A DNA stretch of 64,000 nt, taken from contig NC_134161.1 in assembly GCF_033958435.1 (NCBI RefSeq), positions 62,001-126,000 on the forward strand, given 5' to 3'. The notes under the pieces are model-generated. The model was not told the origin of the DNA, searched no databases, and saw only the letters and a list, made by a program, of their open reading frames with translations. Within the stretch, counting starts at the first letter, position 1; every line of letters starts with the position of its first letter. Shown in pieces: positions 43,801 to 53,869 of this stretch. Position numbers and translations under genes: made by a program. This stretch comes from Carettochelys insculpta. Taxonomy: Eukaryota; Chordata; Testudines; Carettochelyidae.

Positions 43801-43924
43801 GGGGCCCTCGTCTGCGTCCCCTGGCTGGGCTCCTGACACACCTCAGATGGGTTGAAGTGGGGTCTGGGGGATACAGGGCTGTGGTCATTGGCCATGGATT
43901 GCCCCATGGAACTTTCACCAGGCA

Positions 43925-44855
43925 GAATGATCCCCATCCCCCACCATCTGCTGCCCCAGGGCCACAGTTCCCTCGAATGTTCCCTGGGGACGTAGAATAC
44001 ATTTTGCTCTGTGCACCAGGGCCTGGGCAGATGTGCACCTCCAAGAGAAACACCGGCTGCTGCCTGTGGGGCTCTGCTAATTAGCCAGGCAGCACCTGCA
44101 TCTCTCCTGAGCAGCCGCCCAAGCACACAGCTTCCAGGGACACTGCCGGGGCCGGGGCTGAGGACGGGGAGGGCAGCAAACGCACCAGCTGTCTGGCAGT
44201 GTTCCTGACCAGCCTCGGCCCACCGAGCATTCACCAGGGCCTCTGGCCTGGGGGCAGAGATAGTCTCACAGCTGTGATGGCTGAGTGGTTAAGGTGTTGG
44301 ACTAGAAATCCAATAGGGTTTCCCCGCGCAGGTTCAAATCCTGCTCACAGCGAGGGCTGTGTTTTAGCCACATCCTGGAACCAGGACAAGACAGCAGCAC
44401 AGGCCCTGAGACACTGCCCAGGGGCTCTCTGTGACCAGTGTGTGGAAGAGGTCAGCGGAGTCTGTGCCTGGGGGAAATGCTGACCCTGAGGTGTGGTCAC
44501 TGCTCTGGCTGCTGCTGGGCCCAGCCTGTCTCCTATGTCAGCCCAACAGTGCTACATGCACCTGTGTCCCCTGCAGTGCTTCTGCCTGGGCTAAACATGA
44601 CCCCAAACACAGTCAGGGGGCAGCCCTGGCTCAGCTGCAGAGTGGGACGTGGGCAGCTGCCTCAAAGGGAAGGGCCTGTTCCCAAGGCTGGCTCAGGGGC
44701 TCTGGTCTGTCCCAGCTCCTGAGCTGTGCAGTACACAGCTGGGAAAGGGACAGACACTTGCCCAAGGGGGAATGAATGTCACAATCTCCTCTCTGCGCCA
44801 ACAGCAATAGACTGATCTGCAGAACCAGACACAGGGCCTGGGGCAGGTCTCCATG
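43925..44855 (+). repeat. tRNA-Ser unit 2 (left palindrome arm)
   Basis: About 930 bp containing the tRNA-Ser(AGA) and its flanks. It matches inverted 58,790-57,800 and 50,690-50,070. The upstream side has CCACCATCTGCTGCCCCAGG and GGACACTGCCGGGGCCGGGG. The downstream side has GACACTGCCCAGGGGCTCTC. The upstream part includes the dispersed ~150-bp repeat. Confidence 0.85.
44271..44352 (+). tRNA. tRNA-Ser(AGA)
   Basis: An 82-nt gene with acceptor GCTGTGA / TCACAGC (perfect), D arm GGCTGAGTGGTTAAGGT, anticodon arm TTGGA-CTAGAAA-TCCAA with anticodon AGA, a long class II variable arm, and T arm CAGG-TTCAAAT-CCTG. A TTTT run follows 12 bases downstream (Pol III terminator). Likely functional. Confidence 0.95.
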
Positions 44856-44879
44856 TGACTGTGCCAAACCCTGTGCAAG

Positions 44880-45617
44880 CTCTGGCTTGTTTTGTGCTTG
44901 TCTCCAGCGGGGGAACAGCCTCTTCAGGACACATCTCCTGCCCTACAGCTGAAATGAGCCCCACAGTTATGAGACCCCACTGAGGGACTGGCTGATTTTC
45001 TCCCACCTTGTGACTCTGGCTGCAGACCACACGCTGCTTTGGGGTGTCCTTAGTGAGGGGTTGGTGGTGGGGAGCAGCCTGGCTCAGAGACGTTATGAAG
45101 ATTCTCAGGCCACATGCAGTCATGGTCCTCCCCTCCTCTTGCACTGCCCTCTGTGGTTTTTGAGCCTTCCCCTTGAGGTGTCAGTACCAGCTGCCCCACC
45201 TCCAGGTGCCCAGAGGAGGACAGGTGAGCTGGGCTCTAGCCTGGGACTCCTCCTCTCCCCTTCTGTCCCCTGAATTTTTAGCCTGGTCTTGATGCTCCTT
45301 CCTTTGAGTGCCATGTGTGCAATGGGAGTAGCCTGGCAGCTCCAGGACCAGTTGTGAGGGCATCAGGAGAAGCCATGAGAAACACAACCTCAGACCACAT
45401 CTATCTCTACACACACTGCTGAGTTCTGGGGCCCCAACCTTTTGCACCCAGGTTGATGAGCCAGCCCAACCTGAGACCTGGCTCCAGTGGGCCTCATTCA
45501 TGCAGCAGGAGGGAAAAGACCTCACTCAGGTACCCCTGGGGACAAAATAGCCCAGCCCTTGGAGAAGACGAGATTTACAGTAGAGCACCACCAGGTCCCA
45601 CTGAGATTTGAACTATG
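44880..45617 (-). repeat. Segmental duplication, inverted partner of 19.57-20.32 kb
   Basis: It joins tRNA-Ser unit 2 on the left and ends inside a tRNA-Gln on the right (next entry). The right palindrome arm lacks this block. Confidence 0.8.
45590..45617 (-). pseudogene. Truncated tRNA-Gln 3' end
   Basis: On the minus strand, AGTTCAAATCTCAGTGGGAC plus CT is the T arm and acceptor of the tRNA-Gln seen whole at 19,526. The sequence upstream of it is unrelated. The duplication breakpoint is therefore within the tRNA gene. Confidence 0.75.
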
Positions 45618-46285
45618 GCAAATACCAGACACCAACCTCTAGGGTGGGGGAGCTGCTCTCCTGTCTCAGGGCTCCTCGTCGATGGCGTGTTGGTGACTCA
45701 CAGTGAGGCACCAGAGATGGAGGTGACACAGCAGAGACAAAGGCGAGTGGAGGATGGTTGTACCCTCTAGGTGCAGAATGTGCTGAAAATAAGGGTTGTG
45801 AAGCCTCACAGCAGGGGTCCTGGTCAACAGGCAGCTGCCCCATGGAGAAGACCCCCATAGCAGGAGCTGCCTCCCTGAGCAGCAGCAGGCCGGGGCTGAG
45901 GCAGCTGCCCCACAGAAGATCTCCCTGACAGCAGAGTGACTGACAGAAATCACAGTCTAAACACAAGAGAAGAAACAACTACAGGAGCAACACTGACAGA
46001 GTGGGCAGAACTGAGGTCCCTCAAGTGTGTTTGCCGACTGCTTCAAGAACCTGCCCTGCTGCCTTGCCCAAGATCCCCTTTCCCTCCCTGGTTTTTTTAC
46101 CTGTGACAACTTCCCTGCTGCCGGGCTGAGGCAGCTGGTTCCTGGCTGGCAGGTGCGCCGGTGTGGTGCACAGGGTCCCCCAGGGGCACTGCAGGCGGCC
46201 TGGCTTCATAGCACTTCCCCCTCCCCCAGAGAGGAGCCACTGCTGGCCCAGCACCTGAGCCCCCACCAGCACGTGCCCCCCCAGC
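45618..46285. other. No recognised feature
   Basis: Left-arm sequence without a right-arm counterpart. Small overlapping frames only. Confidence 0.35.
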
Positions 46286-46289
46286 ATCC

Positions 46290-46800
46290 CTTCCTATGGT
46301 TCTCCCACAGGTTGTGGGGAGCAGCTCAGTGCAGGGCCAAAAAGGGGGCACAGCATAAAAACTGTCATCACCCCTGTTCTGGGGCAGCCGCCACAGCTGG
46401 GAGACCCCAGCTCCTCTGCTCTCTGGGGCAGAGTCAGTGATGCTCCTTTGCATACCCACAATGCATTGCGTGGTGTGTCCAGAGTCCCTCATCCACGAGC
46501 TGCCTTTGCTCCTGGAGCCTCTGGTTCTGGGGCTGAAATTCGGCTGGAAGCACCTCTGGGCAATGGGCTGCACAAAGGGGAGGCTTTGCAGGTTGTCCGT
46601 GGGGGCACTGTGAGGTGAGAAGAACTTGCTTTTTCCCTGCCAGCTCCCTCACAGGGTTGCTGTCTATTTTGGTTTCTTTTCAGTTTGTGTTTGTCTTTTT
46701 TCTTGTGGGAGAGGCTTTTGTGTGGTGAAAGGTGTAAAAGTTTTCATCTTGTTTTTAGTGTTTCTCTTTTGGTGTGTTTGCACTAACCCCAAGCTGTGAA
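46290..46800. repeat. Palindrome block D, left copy
   Basis: Matches the minus strand of 57,270-57,795. Shared words are GGTTGTGGGGAGCAGCTCAG, CACAATGCATTGCGTGGTGT and CAGGTTGTCCGTG. Frames that mirror each other (minus 46097-46573, plus 57510-58067) reflect this DNA similarity. Confidence 0.85.
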
Positions 46801-48086
46801 AGGGCTATGGAAAAGAGCAGAGGAAAATAAGGGGATTTTGGAGTAGGTGGGGTCATTTCAAAAAGGAGCCCTAGTTGGGATGAGCTCCCAGGTGCGTCAA
46901 TTTTGAAGTGCTGCAGCTGCTCTCATATTAATGTAGGGAGTGTGGCAGAAGGAACGCAAGGCTGCTGAAGGCTGGGAGGAATGTGTCTCCCAGAGGTCAT
47001 TTGCATGAGAATGCAAAGGTGTGCATGTGTGATACCTTTTCAGGCAAAGCCTAATGGGTAGCAAGTCAGCCATGAGATTTGGTCTATTGTAAACATGTAG
47101 CTGTAAAATCACAATTTTAGCTGACACTTAATGTGGGAGTTGTGAGATCTCACCAATGCTCTGGGTTGTTGTGGGGGACAGGGCAGTTGCCATAGCTGCT
47201 TGAGACGTTGATTACACAGGGCTCCCTGGTTTAAAGCCTTGTAAAAATGAAGGGGGTAGGGCACTGGCTGAGCTAGCTTTGTGAGTGCCATGACCATGTA
47301 GCTTGAAGCTTGGTTTGGCTTGACTAATCATCCCCATCTGTTGAAAGGCAGAGCTGGATAAGAGGGTGTTTGTGAAACCCCCTGTGAGAAATCCCAGGAG
47401 CTGAAGTCACAGAGTGGTAGCTGAGGCTATGCAGAGCTGAAATCACAGGGTTCTGCCTTAGGGTGATCCCAAGCAGTGAGGTTGGAAATGATGGTGACTT
47501 GTAGGAGGAACACAGGATCATGGTGGGTGGCTGGTGGCAGCAAGGGGAGGCTGCAGACAAGTGGACAGCTAGTACTGCCCTGGTGATATATCTGCGGGCT
47601 CTGGGTTCAGGACTGCACCGCAGAAGGTTCACCCTGAAACTGTGTGTGGGGTAAAGAGCCAAGAGCCCCAGCAAGGGACTTGGTTCTACTGCATATGGGG
47701 AGGGGATCTGGGTGAAGGGGGTTTGTCTCTTCTTTGCTTAGACACACTGCGTCTGTCACTGTAACCTGGGGGTAGGTTATGGTCATTAAACAAACCATTT
47801 CTATCTCAGACTCTGTGCTTGCGAGGGGGGAGAACCGCCTCACAGGCACCCAACACGGGGGTGAAATTGTCCCAGGCCACTGGGTTGGGGCTCGAGCCGC
47901 TTGGTTGTATCCTTGACAGGAAAACCCCCCAGGAGTTGAACCCGGCCCTTCTGGCCGGCACCTGGCATTAACAGGAGGGTTACACTAATGAGGAGCTGAA
48001 TATGTATCTCAGCGCTTCATTAGTAAACTTCAAATTGGCCTTTTACACGGCCATTGCGAAGTTTGGGGCTCGTGTAGACATGGCCC
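46801..48086. mobile_element. Palindromic MITE split by an LTR-like insertion
   Basis: The left piece (46,801-46,931) has CATTTCAAAAAGGAGCCC and GTCAATTTTGAAGTGCTGCA. The right piece (47,985-48,086) has CTAATGAGGAGCTGAATATG, CAGCGCTTCATTAG and ends CTCGTGTAGACATGGCCC. Together they match one MITE copy; the LTR-like element lies between them. Confidence 0.65.
46932..47984 (+). mobile_element. LTR-like element (solo LTR candidate), copy 1
   Basis: Starts TGTAGGGAGTGTGGCAG and ends GGAGGGTTACA, with TG...CA termini. It is collinear with 62,126-63,249. An ATTAAA polyadenylation signal sits at about 47,786, followed by CTCAGACTCTGTGCTTGCG, the usual arrangement near an R/U5 boundary. The flanks (ATTAA before, CTAAT after) are consistent with a diverged 4-bp duplication. 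No internal retroviral genes, so a solo LTR is the best reading. Confidence 0.7.
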
Positions 48087-48321
48087 ACTTGTGTCAAGGG
48101 CCAAAAGGAAAAGCCCCTTTTACCAGCACGAGTTGGATGAGCAGCAGGCTCTTTATCTGGCAGTGCTGGGCTCAAGCCCTTCTCTGGGCAGCTGGCTGTT
48201 AATTTGCCTTGTGCCCCAGGAGCCCAAAGAGTCCTGCCTGCGGCTGGAGCAGTGGCCCAGGTCCCAGAGTGTGGGGTGATGCCCTAGAAAGGGAAGCTCA
48301 CAGATTTGCTTTCCCCAGCTG

Positions 48322-48393
48322 GCCGTGATCGTACAGTGGTTCGTACTCTGCACTGTGGCTGCAGGAACCTTGGTTCAAATCCAAGTCATGGCA
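48322..48393 (+). tRNA. tRNA-His(GTG)
   Basis: 72 nt: GCCGTGATCGTACAGTGG, anticodon arm CTCTGC-ACTGTGG-CTGCAGG with GTG, T arm CTTGG-TTCAAAT-CCAAG, acceptor GCCGTGA / TCATGGC (one G-T wobble), discriminator A. A C replaces A in the D loop side (GGTTCGTAC versus GGTTAGTAC in the other copy). Likely functional; no TTTT run within the next 25 bases, but TTTTATTTT at about 48,423. Confidence 0.9.
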
Positions 48394-48409
48394 GTGATAG
48401 CCCAGCACA

Positions 48410-48632
48410 GGGCTGGTAGTGGTTTTATTTTCCCCAGAAGGGCGGTGAAGCCCTGCAATGCGTCACCTGAAGAGGTGGTGAAATCTCCATCCATGGAGGT
48501 TTTTAAGCCCTGGCTTGACGAAGCCCTGGCTGGGATGATGTAGTTGGGGTTGCTCCTGCTTTGGGGAGGAGGCTGGACTCAATGGTCTCCTGAGGTCCCT
48601 TCCAGCCCCAGGATTCTGTGGTTCTAAGCCCA
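48410..48632 (+). pseudogene. CR1 family 1 3' end fragment
   Basis: Encodes the last ORF2 residues (NASPEEVVKSPSMEVFKPWL, LAGMM stop) and then GGTCTCCTGAGGTCCCTTCC and ATTCTGTGGTTCTA. Its mirror copy is at 56,300-56,515, so it was present before the inverted duplication. Confidence 0.88.
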
Positions 48633-48971
48633 TAGCCACAGGAATGGGCCTGGAAAACACAGTGTCTGGCTGGTGGAAGCTTTGTGGGGCCAGGTGCTGA
48701 GAAAGCCCCGGGCAGAGAGAGGGAGTCCTGGGAGACACAGGATCTGCAGAGAAGCAATGAGGACACAGTCCATGCTGCCAGCTGAGGGTGAGAGGTGTCC
48801 AGAGGGCAATGCCAGCCAGCCCCAAAGGGTGAGGGGCAGGTGGGGAGGGCTGGAGCCATTGTTCAGGGGTGTTCTTCCTGCAGTCTGAGTTCAATGTCAG
48901 AGGCACCTCCTGGGGCTGCCTTACTGAGGCACAGCCCTAAAACTCTCTGAGCTGCTTCCCTCTCCTGTCCT

Positions 48972-49396
48972 TGTGATGGGGTTCAGGGGTCCCCCTGCAC
49001 TGCACCCCGTCTGCTGGCAGGAGTGACTCTCACTCAGCAGGTACAACAGAAGGTTTATTAGGCAACAGATGTCCAGTTTCTCACAGAAGTGTCAGCACAG
49101 CAGCCAGAGACAGTCCTTCCAACCCGTCCTGGGGAGAAGACCCCGAGGGGTGCCCCTCTGGGGTGTAGCTTTCCCCCTCCTCCGGCTGGCTGCCTTCCAG
49201 CTCCTCCTTCCCCCAGCTTCCTAACTGCCGCCCCCGATTCAAAACCCAGCTCAGCTCCTCCCTCCTCTTTGCTCAGGGCAGAGGTGTTACCTGCCAGCTG
49301 TAGCCCCAGGGTCATCCTTAGCCACTGGGAGCTGCTCTGCCTGTCTCTCACATCCAGCCTGACTCACACATGCACTCCCCCCCCCACTCCATCACA
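48972..49396 (-). mobile_element. Solo LTR with 5-bp target duplication
   Basis: A 425-bp insertion begins TGTGATGGGG and ends CTCCATCACA, flanked by GTCCT on both sides (48,967-48,971 and 49,397-49,401). The mirrored arm has a single AGGAC at 55,966-55,970, the empty site. Minus-strand AATAAA near 49,060 suggests the LTR is transcribed on the minus strand. No internal genes. Confidence 0.92.
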
Positions 49397-49869
49397 GTCC
49401 TGCACGAGAGTGAGTGGGGTGACTGGCGCCTGGTGGAGCCAGGTCTTTGGCCCAGCCAGATGGACGGGTTCAGGCAATCGGTTGGTGCACTGGAACTCGG
49501 CTATGTGCCCAGAGATCACTGGAGTCCTGATGCTGGTGTGATCTTGTGAGCCTGGGGCAGCCCTCCCTGGAAATGCCGTATCTCTCCTGCTGAAGGCTCT
49601 GGTGCACTGAGAAGTGATTTTAAACTCCCCACTCGCATGTCCACAGTGCTCTTCTGACCCCAGTAGGCCCCCTGCCGCCCACCCCTGCAGTGTGGGAAAC
49701 AAAAGCTTATGACCAAGAGAAAACAAAGGAGCAGGACGGGAGGTGTTACAAGGCAGGTCACAGGCATACAAAGCCTCCAGAAGCCTTCATCCACGCCGTG
49801 CTGGGGCGTTAGCAGGCAGGAAAGTCCCTCTGGAGCCACCCCCAGCTGGGGCAGGTCATTCAGTGCTTT

Positions 49870-50690
49870 TCTCAGAGCTCTGCTTGTAGAAAGGTGACCC
49901 CAGAGGGGAGGAGCAGGAACCTGGGAAAGATGCAGCCTCCCTCTGACCTTCCTGGTACCATGTGGCTTGTGTTTCCTCTGTCCCAGCCACAAGCTGCCCA
50001 GCATGTAACCTGGAAGCCCTCAGGGTTATGTGCATGGACATGGCCAAACCAACCTGCTGAGCCTTCAGCTGGCCCCAGCAGCAGCCACCCCACCACAGTG
50101 TCAGCATTTCCCCCAGGCACAGACTCCCCTGACCTCTTCCACACACTGGTCACAGAGAGCCCCTGGGCAGTGTCTCAGGGTGTGTGCTGCTGTATTGTTC
50201 TGGTTACTGCTGTATTGTTCTCGCTGTGAGCAGGATTTGAACCTGCGCAGGGAAACCCTATTGGATTTCAAGTCCAACGCCTTAACCACTCAGCCATCAC
50301 AGCTGTGAGACCACCTCTGCCTCCAGGCCAGAGACCCTGGTGAACGCTCGGTGGGCCGAGGCTGGTAAGGAACACTGCCAGACAGCTGGTGGGGTTTGCT
50401 GCCCTCCCCTTTCCTCAGCCCCGGCCCCGGCAGTGTCCCTGGAAGCTGTGTGCTTGGGCGGCCGCTCAGGAGAGATGCAGGTGCTGACTGGCTAATTAGC
50501 AGAGCACCACAGGCAGCAGCCGATGCTTCTCTTGGAGGTGCACATCTGCCCAGGCCTTGGTGCACAGAGCAAAATGTATTCTACGTCCCCAGGGAGCATT
50601 CGAGGGAACTGTGGCCCTGGGGCAGCAGATGGTGGGGGAGGGGGATCATGCTGCCCCGGTGAAAGTTCCATGTAAAATTGGAAAAATCAC
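49870..50690 (-). repeat. tRNA-Ser unit 3
   Basis: Holds the tRNA-Ser(TGA) with the same upstream block as units 2 and 4 (GGCAGTGTCCCTGGAAGCTG, GCAGATGGTGGGGGAGGGGG). The downstream block is shorter and runs into palindrome block B/C at about 50,065. Confidence 0.85.
50222..50303 (-). tRNA. tRNA-Ser(TGA)
   Basis: 82 nt on the minus strand: GCTGTGATGGCTGAGTGG, anticodon arm TTGGA-CTTGAAA-TCCAA with TGA, long variable arm, T arm CAGG-TTCAAAT-CCTG, acceptor fully paired. Unlike its sisters it lacks a TTTT run close downstream, where a short duplication (TACTGCTGTATTGTTCT-type words) has replaced the flank. That may affect transcription termination. Confidence 0.93.
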
Positions 50691-51500
50691 AGCTTTCTAA
50701 TTCAGAAAATATTGTTGCAACAAGTTGCAAATAGAAGAACATTTTCATTTACGCTCAGCAGCTTTCCAAAAGCCGGCACCTAGACACACTTCTCACAGTG
50801 GAATCCCTTCCTTTATTATTCTTCCCTCACGTCTCTCCCCAGGTGTAACTTCTCCCAGTGGCCTCCTTTGAATGTCAATGGCAGCATTTCTAGAGATCCC
50901 ACACGTGGATCCAAACAAAACAAGGATTAAATGGTCAGCCTGGGCTGTGCAGTGACAACGTACATGTGCCAGAGACACCACAGCGACCTCATGTGCAGGG
51001 CTGGTTCTCTGTGCAAGGCAGGGCACAAACACCCTCCTGAGCTCCAGCTCTGCAAATGCCTCGAGGAAAAGTCATAGAGTTAAATAACCAATAGACTGAA
51101 ATGCTGTCTGTAGCCAGTCTCAGCTCAGGGAAACACCACTGCAGAACTATGAACTCTGCCTCCTCCGAGAGGTGGACTTTCCCCATTTAGGGACCATCCC
51201 CCACTCAATGCAAGGGGCCAGATCCTTGCTGCACCTGGTGCAGCTCTGGGGGAACCCAAAGGAGCATCGATGTCACATTTCCACTTTCCCCTCCACACCC
51301 CGATCCTGCAGAACTGAGAGCAGCACCAGCAATGCTCTCAGGTGCACTCACTGGTCTCTGATGACTTGAGGCCTCACCGTCAGCGGCTCATCAAAGTGCG
51401 GCTGCGCCCTCATCTCTGTGGCTTGCTGTCCTCACACAGCGCATCAGAGAATGCAGCTCACACGAGCGTTTTCTTCACACGAGTGTTTCCTACAGGCTGA
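50691..51500. other. Loop of the palindrome, no recognised gene
   Basis: The first 60-70 bases match the segment beyond unit 4 (TTCTAATTCAGAAAATATTG-type words at 58,725). The rest is unassigned. Confidence 0.4.
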
Positions 51501-51612
51501 GCGCTTGGGTCACCACCCAGGAGCAATTCAAATGCCGCCCTGCTGATTAGCAGAGCGCGCCCAGCTGGCAGTGTGTGTGTTCATTGGTGGTGCTGATCCG
51601 CACATGCCTCGG
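51501..51612 (+). repeat. Dispersed ~150-bp repeat, partial copy
   Basis: GCTTGGGTCACCACCCAGGA, CTGATTAGCAGAGC and TTCATTGGTGGTGCTGAT in the family order. It stops before the ATAAAATTTATTCC part. Confidence 0.6.
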
Positions 51613-52870
51613 TGTCTGTCTGTCCCATCCCTCCCCTGGGAAGGGCAGGTCGTTTCGACAGGGCTCATTCCCGCCCCCACACACTGCTGTCTCTGCTCAT
51701 GGCCTCTCATCTGCAGGCTGCTCTGAACATGCTCCCCAAGTGCCAGGCCTTGGGGTAAAGTGGAGACGGGATCCTGAGTGTTGCTGTCCCTCCTGGCTGG
51801 GTGCAGACAGCCATGGGGAACTCCAGCTCCATCCAGGTAAGTACCGGCCTGGAAGAGGCCAGGGGTAGCGAATTATGTGGGGTAGATGTTCATTGTTGGG
51901 GTATCACCAATTCCTGGTGCTCTTTTCCTGCTCAGAAAGGTGGGCGTGTGGCTGCTGAGGGAACACATGAGGGAGGCTCTTGGCATCATCATCACCATCA
52001 TAATCAACCATGGGCTCAGCGCCCGTTGGTGTCCGATGCCTCCCTCACTGTTTCCTTCCATGGCTCCCTGCTGTGTGAGCAGCAGCCCAGGAGAAGGCCC
52101 AGCACAGTCACCTCCTGAATGGGTGGGGGTGGGGGAGGTGGCACTTGGCCGGACCAGATAGAAGGCTGTGGCCAGGAGCAAGAGGCTGGCAGGTGGGTAT
52201 TTACCTGGGGTGGGTGAGAGTAGAGGCAGTTCCCTTCATTCTGAGCAGTGCTGGGCGAGATGTGCCGCTCGTATCTCTCTCTTCCAGGGTTACGATCGAA
52301 GCAGAGGGAGGGGAGGAGGGAGCTTTGCTCCAGGCCTTGCCCCAGGGCCATGTCTCAGGGTTTCCCTTTCCACTCTGCAGAGGCAATGGGTGAAGGGGTT
52401 TCAGGGACAGCCCTGGCCCTGTGTGCCCCACCCCTGGGAACCACTGGAACAGCTCCCCTGCTCTGAACTCGCCAGCACAGCCCAGTGGTTCTGCAAAACA
52501 GCTGAGAGGCTGCCAGAAATATATGGCCAGGCACCAGTGAGTGCTGGTTCCCTCACCTCCATTTGCCTGGCAGGTGCACGGCCAGGGGAGCCACAGTGCC
52601 TTGCTGGGAGTTTTCTCCCAACTCATTTGGGTTTTGGCAATGACAAAGGGACACGGGAGGAGAGTGACCCCTCTTGTCCTGCCCTGCCCCAGCTGCAGAG
52701 GTTGCCATCTTCCAAGCAGCTGTCACAGATGCCTTTTCCCAAGCGCCAGGCTGCAACTGGATTCTTTCCACTGCTCCTCTCTCATCAGCCTTTTCCTGCC
52801 CCATCATGGGCTGGGCCTGCCAAGGGGGGTCTCCTCTGCTCCCCTGCCAAACATAGGAGAACTTTAGGGT
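51613..52870. other. No recognised gene; short similarity to the TRIM 5' flank
   Basis: The minus strand of 52,090-51,995 resembles the 90 bp before and at the TRIM start at 32.45 kb, but no RING sequence follows on that strand. Overlapping ORFs at 52.2-52.9 kb have no known domain. Confidence 0.4.
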
Positions 52871-52882
52871 ATACATAGAACA

Positions 52883-52955
52883 AGACACCACTAGGGATTA
52901 AACCCCAGATCTCCTACTTATGCGGTAGATATGGTAATCAGCTAAGCCAGGGTGC
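52883..52955 (-). pseudogene. Possible tRNA-Met-like remnant
   Basis: On the minus strand a D-arm-like GGCTTAGCTGATTACC precedes a perfectly pairing arm TCTAC-CGCATAA-GTAGG with CAT at the anticodon position, and then CTGGGGTTTAATCCCTAG. Position 33 is not T and the T stem is weak, so this is only tRNA-like. Confidence 0.35.
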
Positions 52956-52978
52956 CCCTCTCTCAGTGCTCTTTGGTG

Positions 52979-53095
52979 ACTGGAAGTCGCTGTGTTAGTC
53001 TGTATCTTAAACCAAACAACAGCCCTATGGCACTTTAAAGACGAGTGAAATAATTGATGAAGTGATGAGCTTTAGTGGGGCTGACCGACATGGGC
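52979..53095 (-). pseudogene. Penelope-like element 3' tail fragment
   Basis: The minus strand contains CCACTAAAGCTCATCACTTC, AATTATTTCACTCGTCTTTA and AAGTGCCATAGGG. These match the tail of the 38.7-kb Penelope element, with the TGTTAGTCTGTATCTT motif after it. Confidence 0.65.
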
Positions 53096-53484
53096 TGCCC
53101 ATAGCAACACCTTCCAGCTCCCCAGCACAGACGTAAGGGGAGCCGGAGTTGCAGCCCAGAGGGCACTGAGGATGGGAGGAGTTGTTGGGTTTCTTATGTG
53201 CCTTTTTTGCTCCAGATCCTTAGGGGGTGTTTACACAAGGGGCTGCCAGGAGCAGGACATGAGCCCTGCAGGGCAGGGGTGGGTGTGGCAGTGACATCAC
53301 AGGGCCTGTTGAAGGACCTTAGCTGATTGGTTAAAGGAGGTGGGGAGGCGGTGACCTCAGACAGTCCAGAACAATAGGGCCATCTCAGAGCCCAGGAGAG
53401 GAGAACTGTCTGCCAGCTGGTCAGCCAAGGAACTCCTCGCACCCGGAGATGGCCGGCTTCCCAGTGACCGCCGTGCTGGGAGCA

Positions 53485-53745
53485 GCAGGCTCAGAGACGG
53501 ACGGCCTCCTGACGGAGCCCTCTGGACTGAGCTCCCCCTTGGTGCTTGACATAAAACATCATGGCTGTATTGTCCATGAAGACCCAAACCACTTTACCTG
53601 CAAGGTGAGGGCGGAAGATCTCGCACACCCTGTGACCCACCTGTAACGCTTTGACATTTCTGTGGAGGGGCACCTCCTGCACGGGCCAGCTACCTTCGGT
53701 GCACCAGCTGCACCTGCGCATGCAGCAAGCGCTCACACATCTCCA
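53485..53745 (-). pseudogene. DIRS-like retrotransposon RNase H fragment
   Basis: On the minus strand HRVCEIFRPHLAGKVVWVFM, then DNTAMMFYVKHQGGAQSRGL and RQEAVRL form the DIRS RNase H layout (TDNTT-x-x-x-YINRQGGTRS in the family). The Asp is at about 53,572-53,574. No tyrosine recombinase is visible nearby, so it is a fragment. Confidence 0.78.
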
Positions 53746-53869
53746 CTGAATGGACACGAGCAACCGCCTGGAGAAGAACTGATAACAATAAATAGAAATC
53801 AGATGGCAGAATGATAGAAAACCAATAATGGAAGCAAAAGGACACAGGAGAAAACGCTATGGGCAGCAA

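Larger units (their letters stand above)
39591..43830. mobile_element. PIF/Harbinger DNA transposon, decayed, with nested MITE
   Basis: Coding remnants of both classic Harbinger genes are present: a DDE transposase on plus (40.17-41.96 kb) and a Myb/SANT-like protein on minus (43.8-42.4 kb), converging as in other Harbingers. A MITE-like end, GGCTGAGTCTACACCAC, occurs at 39,591 and may be the left terminus. The right terminus is uncertain because the tRNA-Ser unit begins near 43.92 kb. The nested 711-bp MITE occupies 40,610-41,320. Confidence 0.7.
48088..50065. repeat. Palindrome block B/C, left arm
   Basis: Inverted match to 56,848-55,290 over its whole length, except for the 425-bp solo LTR present only here. 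Contains tRNA-His(GTG) and a CR1 3' fragment. Arm lengths agree (about 1,550 and 1,559 bp) once the LTR and its extra target copy are removed. Confidence 0.92.

Noticed and set aside
47890..47975. tRNA-like word GAGTTGAACCCGGCCC near the end of the LTR-like element
   Set aside because: No D arm or anticodon arm could be folded around it; it is part of the LTR-like sequence.
51886..52181. A second TRIM gene at 52 kb
   Set aside because: Only the ~90 bp around the start codon region resembles the 32.4-kb locus; no RING cysteines follow on the minus strand.
52168..52878. 236-codon plus-strand ORF as a host gene
   Set aside because: It is overlapped by frames in other phases and on the other strand, and contains no recognisable domain; no splice-ordered neighbours.
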